From assembly GCF_000155615.1 (NCBI RefSeq), contig NZ_DS989915.1, positions 2,125,955 to 2,189,954 of the forward strand: 64,000 bases of DNA. The letters run 5' to 3'. This document shows positions 36,741 through 46,102 of this stretch, in pieces; positions within the stretch are counted from its first letter, which is position 1; every line of letters begins with the position of its first letter. Both the position numbers and the translations under genes were made by a program. The notes under the pieces are model-generated. The model was not told where the DNA came from, ran no database searches, and saw nothing but the letters and a program-made list of their open reading frames with translations. The stretch is from Alcanivorax sp. DG881 (GTDB taxonomy: Bacteria > Pseudomonadota > Gammaproteobacteria > Pseudomonadales > Alcanivoracaceae).

Positions 36741-37520
36741 CTACGCAGCCACCAACGCTAACAGGAACACCAGCTCCGCCAGAATCACGCTGGCGCCCAA
36801 CGCATCGCCGGTATAACCCCGCAACTGCCGCCACAGATACCCACCCCACAGCAACGCCACCAGCGCAACAGATAACAGTGCAGGCACCAACGCCCCCGCC
36901 AGGGCCGCCACTGTCACCGTCATCGCGGTAGCGACAGCCAGGCGTTGTGCGCTGAAGCCTTCCGCTACGGGTTTGCTTTTACTGGTGTCCGGGTCGGTCA
37001 CGTAGGGCAGAAACCGCATCAACCACAGCGGCGTTAAACGGCTGATCACCGGGCTCAACAACAGAGCCAGCCAAACGGGATTCGCGTCCGCCAGCAACAA
37101 TCCCTTCAAACCCAGCGCCATGATCAACGCCACCGCCCCATAGGTGCCGATACGGCTGTCCTTCATGATTTCCAGCCGGCGTGCCACGGTATAGCCGCCA
37201 CCCAGCGCATCCACACTGTCTGCCAGCCCGTCTTCGTGGAAAGCCCCGGTGATCCACAGGTGGAATGCCAGCACCAGTGCCACACTGATACCGGTATTCC
37301 AGTAGCCATCCAGTACCACGAACAGCCCCGCGTACAGCACACCCAACAGCAACCCCACCAGCGGAAAATACACACTGGAACGGTTCATCAGTGTCTGGCT
37401 GTAATCAATACGCACCAGCATGGGCACGCGGGTCAGAAATCCCACCGCCAGCCAGAACGCCTGCCATTCACTCTGCACAGAAACCTGATGCGGGCGGTGA
37501 TTGTTTGCCGGCTGCGTCAT
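36741..37520 (-). CDS. cobS: Adenosylcobinamide-GDP ribazoletransferase
   Basis: 259 residues, about six membrane helices. It joins adenosylcobinamide-GDP to alpha-ribazole in the last steps of B12 synthesis. The active-site signature GAFHEDGLADSVDALGGGYTVARRLEIMKDSRIGTYG (about residues 90-126) is intact. Neighbouring cob genes (cobU, cobT, cobC) are absent here. Its ATG directly follows the stop of the AraC-type gene, implying coupling. Confidence 0.93.
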   Translation of the reverse strand: MTQPANNHRPHQVSVQSEWQAFWLAVGFLTRVPMLVRIDYSQTLMNRSSVYFPLVGLLLGVLYAGLFVVLDGYWNTGISVALVLAFHLWITGAFHEDGLADSVDALGGGYTVARRLEIMKDSRIGTYGAVALIMALGLKGLLLADANPVWLALLLSPVISRLTPLWLMRFLPYVTDPDTSKSKPVAEGFSAQRLAVATAMTVTVAALAGALVPALLSVALVALLWGGYLWRQLRGYTGDALGASVILAELVFLLALVAA

Positions 37521-38516
37521 TTATCCATCCTGCTGTCGATAACTGTCGGGGCTCATCCCGTACCAGCGACGAAACGCCTTGCTGAAATTGCTGGCATCGG
37601 AAAAGCCCAGCCGGTGCGCCACTTCTGCCAGACTGTCGCCACTGCGGACCAGCTGGCCGGCGCGCTCTGCCCGCCAGGCATCCACCAGCTGCCGGTAACC
37701 GCTATCCAGCTCGGACAATCGCCGGCGCAGGGAGCGCTCACTCATGGCCACGGCAGCGGCCAGCTCACCCAGCCCCGGCAAGACATCCCCCTGGGCGCGC
37801 AGTATCCCCTGCAGGGTCTGGATCAGCGGGGGCGTGGCATCCAGCGCTTCCAGCTCCTGGCGTGCCAGCGCGTCATGCTGGCGCCACAACCCGGCATCAC
37901 CGAGCAACAACGGCGTATCCAGCCGGTCACGGTGGTGCCAGACGATATTGCCGGGCTGATCGAATGTCACCGGGCAGTCCAGTATCTGGCGCCAGGGCTC
38001 GGCCTGCACAGGAGCGGAACGCTGCAACATCACCTGCTGCACGCCCCCTTCTGGCGACAGGCGCCGCAGATTGCTCACATGGGCGGCCACGAAGGCATCA
38101 ATAGACGCCGGGTGTAAGGCCACATCCGGCAGGTAACAGATCTCCAGGCCCACCGCATCCGGGCGCTGCTGCAACCGCACCATCACCCCGGTGGAAATCA
38201 ATCGCTGATAGCGCACCGCCACATCCAGAATGTGGCCCAGGGTTGGTGCCGTCTGGATCAACAAGCCCATCACCCGCAGATGCATGGGCAGGGACGTCTT
38301 GCCCACCCGTAGCCCCATGGCCGGGTCGTCGCTCTTCGCGATGGCCAGGGTCCACAGTCGGGTCATGGCATCGGTGGGTACCCGCCCACCGGGGTTGGCT
38401 CGCAATACGGCCAGGTCCAGCCCGGCCTGCGTCAACAGAGCCGGCCCATCCACCCCGTAACCGTTAAGGGTTTCCAGTACCGCCAACGGCCACGCCGCCA
38501 CCGTGGTGGATGCCAT
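37521..38516 (-). CDS. AraC-family transcriptional regulator
   Basis: About 331 residues from the ATG at 38516; a TTG at 38558 would extend it. An N-terminal ligand-binding region of the Arabinose_bd type (about 20-200) precedes the C-terminal double helix-turn-helix (MSERSLRRRLSELDSGYRQLVD, SLAEVAHRLGFSDASNFSKAFRRWYG). It is directly coupled to cobS and divergent from the alkylsulfatase, either of which could be its target. Confidence 0.9.
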   Translation of the reverse strand: MASTTVAAWPLAVLETLNGYGVDGPALLTQAGLDLAVLRANPGGRVPTDAMTRLWTLAIAKSDDPAMGLRVGKTSLPMHLRVMGLLIQTAPTLGHILDVAVRYQRLISTGVMVRLQQRPDAVGLEICYLPDVALHPASIDAFVAAHVSNLRRLSPEGGVQQVMLQRSAPVQAEPWRQILDCPVTFDQPGNIVWHHRDRLDTPLLLGDAGLWRQHDALARQELEALDATPPLIQTLQGILRAQGDVLPGLGELAAAVAMSERSLRRRLSELDSGYRQLVDAWRAERAGQLVRSGDSLAEVAHRLGFSDASNFSKAFRRWYGMSPDSYRQQDG

Positions 38517-38620
38517 GCGCTCAGTGGCCACGAAGCACCGCACTCTGGCCAGCAGCAACCTTTGCCAACGGTCGAGCCAGTACTAGCCTGCCAGGATCAT
38601 CCACAAGAAAAGAGAACACC

Positions 38621-40324
38621 ATGCGCTACCTGTTTGTTTTATTGGCCGCCTTGTTGGCGGCATGCGGGGAAGAGCAACCCGTCAAGAGTACCACCCAGCT
38701 GGCTCCGGATGCGCTTAAGGCGCACAGCGAACTGTTCCATAAGGGGGTGGAGAAAGTCACCGATGGTGTCTATGTAGCGATCGGCTACGGGCTCGCCAAT
38801 TCCATTATGCTGGAAGGTGATGACGGCATCATCATCGTCGACACCATGGAAAGCGCTGACGAGGCGCGCACCGTGCTGGCAGAATTTCGCAAAATCACCG
38901 ACAAACCGGTGAAAGCGATCATCTATACCCACAACCACACCGACCACGTGTTTGGCGCCGCCGGCTTTGCCGAGGGCAAGGACATTCCCGTCTACGCCCA
39001 CGAAAGCACCAGCTATTACATCAACCGGGTGGTCAATCAGATTCGCCCCATCATCACCGCCCGCTCCATGCGCATGTTCGGCAATCATCTGCCCCATGGC
39101 GAGCATATCAATGATGGTATCGGCCCCCATCTGGGCATCACCCCGGAAAGCGAACTTTATGCCCTGCCGCCCACCCACACTTTCGATGACCGCATGTCGG
39201 TCAACATCGCCGGCATCCAGATCGAGCTGGTCCATGCGCCCGGCGAAACCGAGGATCAACTATTCGTGTGGCTGCCGGAAAAACAGACCGTGCTCACCGG
39301 TGACAACATTTACCAGACCTTCCCCAATCTCTACACCATTCGCGGCACCTACTACCGCGACGTGAAACAGTGGGCCAACAGCCTGGACCAGATCCGTGCC
39401 CTGGGCGCCGAGCATCTGGTGCCCAGCCACACCCGTCCGGTGCACGGCCAGGACAAGGTGGCGGAGCTACTCACCGACTACAGCGACGCCATCAACTTTG
39501 TACACGACCAGACACTGCGCTACATGAACCTGGGCCTGACGCCGGACCAGATCGTCGAGAAAGTGCAGCTGCCCGAACACCTGGCCAGCAACCCCTGGTT
39601 GCAGGAATTCTACGGCAAGGTCAGCTGGTCCGTACGCTCCGTGTTCGATGGCTACCTGGGCTGGTTCAGCGGCAACCCCAGCGAACTGCAACCGCTGGCC
39701 GAACCGGAAGAAGCCCGGCGCATGGCCACCCTGGCCGGCGGCAACGACGCCCTGCTTGAGAGCGCACAAAAAGCGCTGAATGATAACGATGCCCAATGGG
39801 CGTTGGATCTCAGTGACCATTTGGAGATCCTGATGCCGGACAACGACGCCGTAAAAACCCTGCGCGCGGATGCGCTTCGCAAGCTGGGCGAGAAAGAAGC
39901 CAATCCCAACGCTCGCAACTACTACTTCACCGTGGCCCGGGAAGTACAGGACGGGCTCAAACCCGGCTTCCGCACGCAGATGAGCGATGACTTCCTCGCC
40001 ACCCTGCCCATCGAAAACTTCCTGCACGCCATGCCCGCCTTGCTCAAGGCCGAAGAAACGCTGGAAGAGAATATCGCCCTGGGCTACGCCTTCCGCGACA
40101 GCAACAAGCAGTTCACCCTGCGTATCCGTCGTGGGGTCGCCAAGGTACACGACGGCATCGATGACGACGTGGTTGCCACGCTGGACACCACCGAGGCCAC
40201 TTGGAAGGCCATTGCCGCCGGCATCCAGAACCCGGCCACCGCCCTAGCCGGTGACGACCTGGACATCGACGGCAGCACCCTGTCCGCCATGAAAGTGCTG
40301 GGCTACTTCGAGAAAATTGACTGA
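38621..40324 (+). CDS. Lipoprotein alkylsulfatase (SdsA1/BDS1-like)
   Basis: 567 residues from the ATG at 38621; the upstream in-frame stretch overlaps the AraC gene and is not native-looking. Lipobox LLAAC (Cys15) marks it as a lipoprotein. The metallo-beta-lactamase domain has THNHTDH (103-109) and further His/Glu motifs (HAPGETEDQLFVW, TGDNIYQTFPNLYTIRG, LVPSHTRPV). A dimerisation domain (about 260-390) and a C-terminal SCP2-like domain (about 440-567) follow. The order fits class III alkylsulfatases that release sulfate from primary alkyl sulfates. Lipid anchoring, rather than free secretion, is less usual. It converges on the M23 gene. Confidence 0.88.
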   Translation: MRYLFVLLAALLAACGEEQPVKSTTQLAPDALKAHSELFHKGVEKVTDGVYVAIGYGLANSIMLEGDDGIIIVDTMESADEARTVLAEFRKITDKPVKAIIYTHNHTDHVFGAAGFAEGKDIPVYAHESTSYYINRVVNQIRPIITARSMRMFGNHLPHGEHINDGIGPHLGITPESELYALPPTHTFDDRMSVNIAGIQIELVHAPGETEDQLFVWLPEKQTVLTGDNIYQTFPNLYTIRGTYYRDVKQWANSLDQIRALGAEHLVPSHTRPVHGQDKVAELLTDYSDAINFVHDQTLRYMNLGLTPDQIVEKVQLPEHLASNPWLQEFYGKVSWSVRSVFDGYLGWFSGNPSELQPLAEPEEARRMATLAGGNDALLESAQKALNDNDAQWALDLSDHLEILMPDNDAVKTLRADALRKLGEKEANPNARNYYFTVAREVQDGLKPGFRTQMSDDFLATLPIENFLHAMPALLKAEETLEENIALGYAFRDSNKQFTLRIRRGVAKVHDGIDDDVVATLDTTEATWKAIAAGIQNPATALAGDDLDIDGSTLSAMKVLGYFEKID

Positions 40325-40325
40325 A

Positions 40326-40859
40326 TCAGGCCCCCGGCCTGATAACAAAATGCGTGGTGGGGTCGAGGAAGAACATCTTCTTCCAGCCCTGCGGCGCCTC
40401 GTCAGCCCGCCAGAACATCGGCAACAGACTCACCAGAGAATAGTGCAGATGCGGCGGCTTGCCCGCCGCATTGCCACTGTCCCCCACGGTGCCCGCCGGG
40501 GCGCCCGCCCCCAGCCAAATGCCACTGTCGGCGATGCCCTGCAAATGGGCGTAATAGTGCAACCGCCATTTCGGCCCCAACATCAGCACCACCTTGCCGC
40601 CCCGCGACAGCTCCCCGCGATACAGCACCAGCCCGCCACTGCTGGCGATCACCGGCGTACCCGCATCAGCAAAGATATCCACGCCCTTGTGGACCCCGGA
40701 CTTGCCCCAGGGGTGATACCAGAAAGTCTGCGGGTGCCAGTCATTACGGTCTGCGCCCTGCACCGGCACCTGCCGGGCCTCCGGCAGCAGCAAGCCTGCC
40801 ACCAGCACAAACAGCAGCAGCCAAAGGCCGCGACGAATTACAGTACGGATTCGCGACAT
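40326..40859 (-). CDS. M23-family metallopeptidase
   Basis: About 177 residues from the ATG at 40859; it overlaps the end of finR by 22 bases. A single N-terminal membrane or signal segment (RRGLWLLLFVLVAGLLLPEA) is followed by the LytM-type domain: VHKGVDIFAD (zinc His and Asp), VIASSGGLVLYRGELSRGGKVVLML, and HLHYS (HxH) near residue 140. The motif set supports an active zinc peptidase acting on cell-wall or periplasmic peptides. Confidence 0.85.
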   Translation of the reverse strand: MSRIRTVIRRGLWLLLFVLVAGLLLPEARQVPVQGADRNDWHPQTFWYHPWGKSGVHKGVDIFADAGTPVIASSGGLVLYRGELSRGGKVVLMLGPKWRLHYYAHLQGIADSGIWLGAGAPAGTVGDSGNAAGKPPHLHYSLVSLLPMFWRADEAPQGWKKMFFLDPTTHFVIRPGA

Positions 40860-41722
40860 AATTCCAGCCACCTCTCAATGCCAGGGCTGCGGTACTTCTG
40901 ACGATGCAGCACAAAATAGAATTCCCGACTGAAATCCCGGTGCGGCACCGCCAGCTCCACCAGCGAGCCTCGTTTGAAGGCCTCCTGTAAACACACCCGC
41001 GACAGGCAGCTAATCCCCAGGCCGGTTTCCACCGCCCGCTTGATCGCCTCGGTATGCTCCAGCTCCAGGGCCAGGTCCAGCTCGGGCACCAGCCCGTGCA
41101 GGGCCCGCTCGAAGGTCTGCCGGGTACCGGAACCCGACTCACGAACAATCCAGTGCGCCGCCCGCAAATCGTCGTCAGTCAGCGCTTCCTTACTTGCCAG
41201 CGCATGCTCCGGGCTGCAGAACACCACCAGCTCATCCTCGCGCCAGGGCAACAACTCCAGGTCCGGATGGTTCAGCTCGCCCTCAATCAAGCCCAGATCC
41301 AGCTCAAAGGTGAGCACCCGATCCACAATGGAGCGGGTGTTAGCCACCTCCAGATGCACCCGCGCACCCGGCTGCTGGGCCATATAATCCGCCATGATCG
41401 CCACCGCCAGGTAATTGCCGATGGTCAGGGTGGCGCCCACATTGAGTCGCCCCAGATCCCGGTGGGACTGCAGGTCCGCTTCCAGCTCCCGGGCCTGGGC
41501 CAGCAGCGCTTCCGCCCGCGGCCAGAACTGCCGGCCCAGCTCATTGAGCTTCAGCCGCTTGCCGGCCCGCTCAAAGAACTTCACGTCGTAAAGCCCTTCC
41601 AGCTCCTTCAACGCCCCGGATGCCGCCGACTGGGACATGCTCAGGTGATTGGCCGCATGGCTCACATTTTCAAAGTGGGCAATGGCGAGAAAGACTTCCA
41701 GTTGCCTGAGGGTGTAGCGCAT
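40838..41722 (-). CDS. finR: LysR-type regulator, FinR-like
   Basis: About 294 residues from the ATG at 41722; an ATG at 41728 gives two more. Winged helix-turn-helix about 1-60 (MRYTLRQLEVFLAIAHFENVSHAANHLSMSQSAASGALKELEG), then the LysR substrate domain. It is divergent from fpr, as finR is in Pseudomonas, where FinR activates fprA under superoxide or iron stress. A Fur-like box and a LysR-like palindrome lie in the shared gap. The assignment rests mainly on this context. Confidence 0.8.
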   Translation of the reverse strand: MRYTLRQLEVFLAIAHFENVSHAANHLSMSQSAASGALKELEGLYDVKFFERAGKRLKLNELGRQFWPRAEALLAQARELEADLQSHRDLGRLNVGATLTIGNYLAVAIMADYMAQQPGARVHLEVANTRSIVDRVLTFELDLGLIEGELNHPDLELLPWREDELVVFCSPEHALASKEALTDDDLRAAHWIVRESGSGTRQTFERALHGLVPELDLALELEHTEAIKRAVETGLGISCLSRVCLQEAFKRGSLVELAVPHRDFSREFYFVLHRQKYRSPGIERWLELCRESVL

Positions 41723-41738
41723 GAGCACCTATCCATGA

Positions 41739-41757
41739 TTAAATGAGAATCATTATT
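41739..41757. promoter_or_regulatory. Fur-box-like sequence
   Basis: The 19-mer at 41739-41757, with central AATGAGAATCATTATT, matches 14 of 19 positions of the classical Fur consensus. It lies 11-17 bases before finR and would link this locus to iron. Confidence 0.55.
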
Positions 41758-41775
41758 AACTGTGTGCAGTATTTA

Positions 41776-41794
41776 ATATCGGCTTTCTCGATAT
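41776..41794. promoter_or_regulatory. LysR-type palindrome upstream of fpr
   Basis: ATATCG (41776-41781) and CGATAT (41789-41794) around 7 bases, about 90 bases before fpr. Size and spacing fit a LysR-type recognition site, presumably FinR. Confidence 0.55.
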
Positions 41795-41882
41795 CAACTA
41801 TCGGAATAACCCATTTTACCGATAAATGCCATTCGGTTAAATTTCCACCATCTGGAATTTTGGAATAAGCGCTGATTTAACT

Positions 41883-42659
41883 ATGTCTAATTTGAATACC
41901 GAAACCGTCAAAAGCGTTCGCCACTGGAACGACACCCTGTTCAGCTTTACGACCAGCCGGGACCCGGGTTTTCGTTTCAAGAACGGACATTTCACCATGA
42001 TTGGCCTGGAGCAGGACAACGGCCGCCCGTTGCTGCGCGCCTATTCCATTGCCAGCGCCAACTATGAAGAAGAACTGGAGTTCTTCAGCATCAAGGTGCA
42101 GGACGGCCCGCTGACCTCCCAGCTGCAGAACATCCAGCCGGGCGACAAGATCTACGTGAGCCGCAAGCCCACCGGCACCCTGGTGGCCGACCACCTGCTG
42201 CCGGGCAAGAACCTGTGGCTGCTGTCCACCGGCACTGGCCTGGCCCCGTTCATGAGCATCATCAAGGACCCGGAAGTGTACGAACAGTACGACCGCGTCA
42301 TTCTCACCCACGGGGTCCGTCATGTGTCCGAGCTGGCCTACCAGGACACTATCGAGAATGAGCTGCCCAACAACGAGTTCTTCGGTGAGTTCGTCAGTGG
42401 CAAACTGCTCTACTATCCCACGGTGACCCGTGAGCCGTTCCGCAACGAAGGACGCCTCACCGACCTGATGACCAGCGGCAAGATCTTCTCGGACCTGGGC
42501 TTGCCCACCCCGAGCCTGGAAAACGACCGCTTCATGCTCTGCGGCAGCCCGGCCATGCTCAAGGACACCACCGAGATCCTCGACAACTGGGGTTTCAAGG
42601 AAACCCGCGGCGGGGTACTCGGTGAGTACGTGATTGAGCGGGCGTTTGTGGAAAAGTAG
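41883..42659 (+). CDS. fpr: Ferredoxin/flavodoxin-NADP+ reductase
   Basis: 258 residues. It shuttles electrons between NADPH and ferredoxin or flavodoxin using FAD. The FAD-binding RAYSIASANYEEELEFFSIKV (about 51-71), the NADP loop STGTGLAPFMSII (about 117-129) and the C-terminal GEYVIERAFVEK are as in bacterial FprA. It is divergent from finR with regulatory sites between. A strong terminator follows. Confidence 0.96.
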   Translation: MSNLNTETVKSVRHWNDTLFSFTTSRDPGFRFKNGHFTMIGLEQDNGRPLLRAYSIASANYEEELEFFSIKVQDGPLTSQLQNIQPGDKIYVSRKPTGTLVADHLLPGKNLWLLSTGTGLAPFMSIIKDPEVYEQYDRVILTHGVRHVSELAYQDTIENELPNNEFFGEFVSGKLLYYPTVTREPFRNEGRLTDLMTSGKIFSDLGLPTPSLENDRFMLCGSPAMLKDTTEILDNWGFKETRGGVLGEYVIERAFVEK

Positions 42660-42694
42660 ACGCCAACAGGCTTCACGCCAGATGCAACACGTTA

Positions 42695-42720
42695 CGGGCC
42701 GCTTTCGCGGCCCGTTTTTT
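42695..42720 (+). terminator. Rho-independent terminator after fpr
   Basis: CGGGCCGC (42695-42702), loop TTTC, GCGGCCCG (42707-42714), then T6. Confidence 0.92.
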
Positions 42721-42793
42721 ATCTCCGGCCAGCTCTCTACGCCCCAGTCTGCTACTCTCCACTAGCCTTTTCGTGGAAGGGAATGTTCCAGCC

Positions 42794-44014
42794 GTGCAAC
42801 CACAATCCATTGCCATCATCGGGGCCGGGACCGCCGGGCTCGCCACTGCCGCGTTGTTGGCCCAACAGGGCCACGCCATCACGCTGATAGAACGCGCCCC
42901 CGCCCTGGAACCGGTGGGTGCCGGGTTGCTGTTACAGCCCGCCGGACTCAGCGTCCTCCACCGCATGGGCCTCTATCAGGCCATGTACCGTTACGGCGCG
43001 CATATCGATGCCCTGGTGGGACATACCTATTCCGGTCGCGCCATCATGAACAGCCACTATCGCCCCCTTGGCGAACAGGCCCACGGCCTGGGCATCCACC
43101 GCGCCAGCCTGTGCCACGTGCTGGATAGCCACCTGCAGACCCTGCCGCATCAACGGCGCATGGCCAGTACAGTCATCGCCGTGGACAGCCAGCCCCAGCA
43201 GGCAACGGTCACGCTCGAACAAAAACATGAAAACCGAACAGGCACACAAACCCTCACCTTCGATGCCGTGCTGATTGCCAATGGCAGCCACAGCCAGCTG
43301 CGACCGGCGGCCTGGACGCGCTACGATCGCCTGTACCCCTGGGGCGCCATGTGGGCCATGCTGCCCATGACCGCCCCGTTTGATGTGCCTCTGCTGCAAC
43401 AGCGCTATCACCGGGCCAGCGCCATGGCCGGCATTCTTCCCACCGGCAGCCGGCCCGACCAGCCGGAGACACCGCTAGCCAGCTTTTTCTGGAGCCTGCC
43501 GGTCACCGAGATCGCCCATTGGCAACAACCGGACTTTGCCGCCTCGCCTTTTGAAAAATGGCGCGGCGCACTGCATACCTTCTGGCCGCAACTGGACGAG
43601 GTGCTGACACCGCTGACCCAGGCGCAGCAGCTAACCCCCGCCACCTACCGCGATGTGATCATGTCGAAATGGGGAGACAACCGACTGGGCGTTATTGGCG
43701 ACGCCGCCCATGCCATGAGCCCACAACTGGGCCAGGGCGCGAACATGGCCTTGCTGGACGCCTGGGCTCTGGGCGACGCCATGCAGCAATCGGATAACTG
43801 GCATCAGGTCTGGGCGCATTATCACCAGCATCGCGGCCCGCAGATTCGCTTTTACCAACGCATGAGTCGCTGGCTGACACCGGCCTTTCAGTCGCACAGT
43901 CGTGTCGTCGCGACCGGCCGCGACCTGCTGTTTCCACTGCTGAACCACCTGCCCTGGATGCGGCTGCAAATGGCAAGAACCATCGCCGGCCTGAAAACCG
44001 GGCTGCTGCGTTAA
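42794..44014 (+). CDS. FAD-dependent monooxygenase
   Basis: About 406 residues from the GTG at 42794 (GGAAGGGA about 11 bases upstream); a GTG at 42773 is possible but lacks a ribosome site. Class A flavoprotein hydroxylase pattern: GAGTAGLATAALLAQQG near the N-terminus, FDAVLIANGSHSQLR (DG-like), and GVIGDAAHAMSPQLGQGANMALLDA (GD motif, about 300). The substrate is unknown; close relatives act on aromatic rings. It is convergent with an AraC-type gene. Confidence 0.85.
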   Translation: MQPQSIAIIGAGTAGLATAALLAQQGHAITLIERAPALEPVGAGLLLQPAGLSVLHRMGLYQAMYRYGAHIDALVGHTYSGRAIMNSHYRPLGEQAHGLGIHRASLCHVLDSHLQTLPHQRRMASTVIAVDSQPQQATVTLEQKHENRTGTQTLTFDAVLIANGSHSQLRPAAWTRYDRLYPWGAMWAMLPMTAPFDVPLLQQRYHRASAMAGILPTGSRPDQPETPLASFFWSLPVTEIAHWQQPDFAASPFEKWRGALHTFWPQLDEVLTPLTQAQQLTPATYRDVIMSKWGDNRLGVIGDAAHAMSPQLGQGANMALLDAWALGDAMQQSDNWHQVWAHYHQHRGPQIRFYQRMSRWLTPAFQSHSRVVATGRDLLFPLLNHLPWMRLQMARTIAGLKTGLLR

Positions 44015-44062
44015 CGTCCCCTCACCGCTTTCCCGAAACGCCCGGCAATGGCGGGGGCCGAC

Positions 44063-45148
44063 TCAATCCTGGCCCGCCTGCTGATGACGCCACTGGCTGG
44101 GCGTCATGCCCATCCAGCCCTTGAACGCGCGGGTAAAATTGGCCGGGTCAGCAAACCCCAGCAGCTCGCTGATACGCTGAATTTCCATATCGGAACTGGC
44201 CAGCAGGTGGCGACTGTCCCGGTGGCGGGCTTCTTCCAGCAACGACTGGAACCCCTGCCCCCGCTCCTGCAAGCGGCGCCGCAACGTGCGGGGCGTCAGA
44301 TGCAGGCGCTCAGCCAGCTGCTCCGGTGCCGGATAGCCGTGCGCACCCAGCACCAGCAGCTCACGCACCTGACGCAGCAAGGTATCACCGGGGGCCATCA
44401 AGGCACTTTCCCGCTCACACTGGGCCAGGGCCTGACTCAACGCTTCCGGATTGGCGGTAGGCAGCGGGCTATCCAGCCACTGCACCGCCTCCGGCGCCCA
44501 GATACCTGCACGTGCCTGGCGATAACGCACAGGCACCGCCCCGTCATCCATGGCCCGGCCAGCGGCTGGCGGCTCGCCCTGCAGCCAGATTTCCGGCACC
44601 AGGGACAGGTCAGGGAGAATAAACTGCATGCCACTGGCCATGCTGCCCAGCATGGAACTGAGCAGCACATCGCGTACCGCAGCGGGCAACACCACTTCCG
44701 GCACCAACTCGAAGAACAGCCCGCCGCGCTCCTCCTTTACGCTGAGAACGACACTGCGGCCCCGCAGGTGCCAGAACCGCTCCAGCAGCCCAATGGCCTC
44801 GCGGGCACTGCCCGCACACATGAGCACATAGCCCAGGCTGCCATGGGCCGTGAGCGGCATCCGCTGCCCCACCTCCAGGCCAATGGCCGCGTCACCGGTC
44901 AGCGCGGCAGCGGCCGCAAACACCTGCACCGTTTCCTGCAGGGACACCCGTCCGGATGGGTCCTCCAGCAATGCTGCCGGCACCCCCGCAGTGGACAGCA
45001 AGGTCTCGCGGGAAACACCTCGCTGCGTCGTCACTTCCACAAACATGCGCACATAGGTCACCGCCTGGCTGCGCTGGCGGGTCCAGTCAGGGAAACGGCT
45101 CCAGTCGATCAGGGTGAAGGATTCAGACAATTTGGCCACCAATGACAA
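44063..45148 (-). CDS. AraC-family transcriptional regulator
   Basis: 361 residues. An N-terminal Arabinose_bd-like domain (about 35-230) with KEERGGLFFELVPEVVLP is followed by a C-terminal helix-turn-helix pair (LHLTPRTLRRRLQERGQGFQSL, IQRISELLGFADPANFTRAFKGWMGMTPSQWR). It is divergent from the frameshifted metal-dependent hydrolase, a possible target. Confidence 0.9.
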   Translation of the reverse strand: MSLVAKLSESFTLIDWSRFPDWTRQRSQAVTYVRMFVEVTTQRGVSRETLLSTAGVPAALLEDPSGRVSLQETVQVFAAAAALTGDAAIGLEVGQRMPLTAHGSLGYVLMCAGSAREAIGLLERFWHLRGRSVVLSVKEERGGLFFELVPEVVLPAAVRDVLLSSMLGSMASGMQFILPDLSLVPEIWLQGEPPAAGRAMDDGAVPVRYRQARAGIWAPEAVQWLDSPLPTANPEALSQALAQCERESALMAPGDTLLRQVRELLVLGAHGYPAPEQLAERLHLTPRTLRRRLQERGQGFQSLLEEARHRDSRHLLASSDMEIQRISELLGFADPANFTRAFKGWMGMTPSQWRHQQAGQD

Positions 45149-45242
45149 GTGCTTTGTCCGCCCAGCATCTCACGCACTCCGGGCACTCACCAGTACCGTA
45201 TGGGCCAAGCGTCAACGTATCCTTTTCGCCAGGAGGCTCAAA

Positions 45243-46102
45243 ATGAATGCACCGGCAAAACAGCTTCATAACAATCCGGCCGATGCCCGTCCGGCCATGG
45301 TTATTCCCACCGTCCGCCAGCCGGACTTCGACCTGGCCGACGATGTGCCCAAATACTGGTGGGACAATGACCCGCTAAAAACCCTGCTGCTGGGCGCACT
45401 CTCCGCCAGCTTCCCCGCCGGGGAGCGGTTCTTTATCGATTCCGTACGCCACTTTCAGGACCGCATCGACGACCCGGAACTGAAAAAAGCCGTGCGCGCC
45501 TTTATCGGTCAGGAAGCCCACCACTCCAAGGAGCACAAGCTGCTCAATGGCTACCTGGAAGAACGGGGCGTCGGCCTTGGCCGTCTGGATCGTGAAATTC
45601 AGGCTTTCATGGACTGGATGCGCAAGAACCTGTCACCGGAGCGACAACTGGCGCACACCGTGGCGGTGGAGCATTTCACCGCATTGATGGCGGAAGAATT
45701 TCTGCTCAAATATGACGCCCTGGATGAAATGGATCCGCGCATGGCACCGATCTGGGCCTGGCATGCCATCGAGGAGTCCGAGCACAAGGCCGTGGCGTTT
45801 GATGTGTACAAGCACATCGGCGGCAGCGAATTCACCCGCGTCACCGAGATGGCACTGGTTAGCGTTCTATTCCCGCTGTTTTCTACTCTGCATCTGACGC
45901 AACTTATGAAGGAACAGGCGAGCTGACCAATGTGAAGTCCTGGCTCGGCGGCCTGAACTACATGTGGGGCAAACCCGGCGTATTCCGCAAACTGCTACCG
46001 TCCTACTTCAAGTTCTACAGCCCACGCTTCCACCCGTGGCAGCACGATGCCCGCGATCTGGTGGAAAAAGCGAAGAAAAAATGGCTGGGTGACTGGGCCT
46101 GA
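45243..46102 (+). pseudogene. Metal-dependent hydrolase (PF10118 type), frameshifted C-terminus
   Basis: AGGAGG precedes the ATG at 45243. Residues 1-222 read as the predicted metal-dependent hydrolase family: ERFFIDSVRHFQDRI, FIGQEAHHSKEHKLLNGYL, AVEHFTALMAEEFL and WHAIEESEHKAVAFDVY, a His/Glu-rich helical core like a di-iron protein. At about 45917 a missing G turns the frame (KEQ then AS-stop). One frame over, the family C-terminus continues without interruption (ELTNVKSWLGGLNYMWGKP, then FHPWQHDARDLVEKAK) to the stop at 46100-46102. The truncated 227-residue product keeps the putative metal site but loses about 57 residues. It could be a recent mutation or a sequencing error. Confidence 0.85.

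Noticed and set aside
36741..37520. Cobalamin riboswitch controlling cobS
   Set aside because: cobS abuts the AraC stop codon, and no B12-box-like sequence was seen upstream of either gene.
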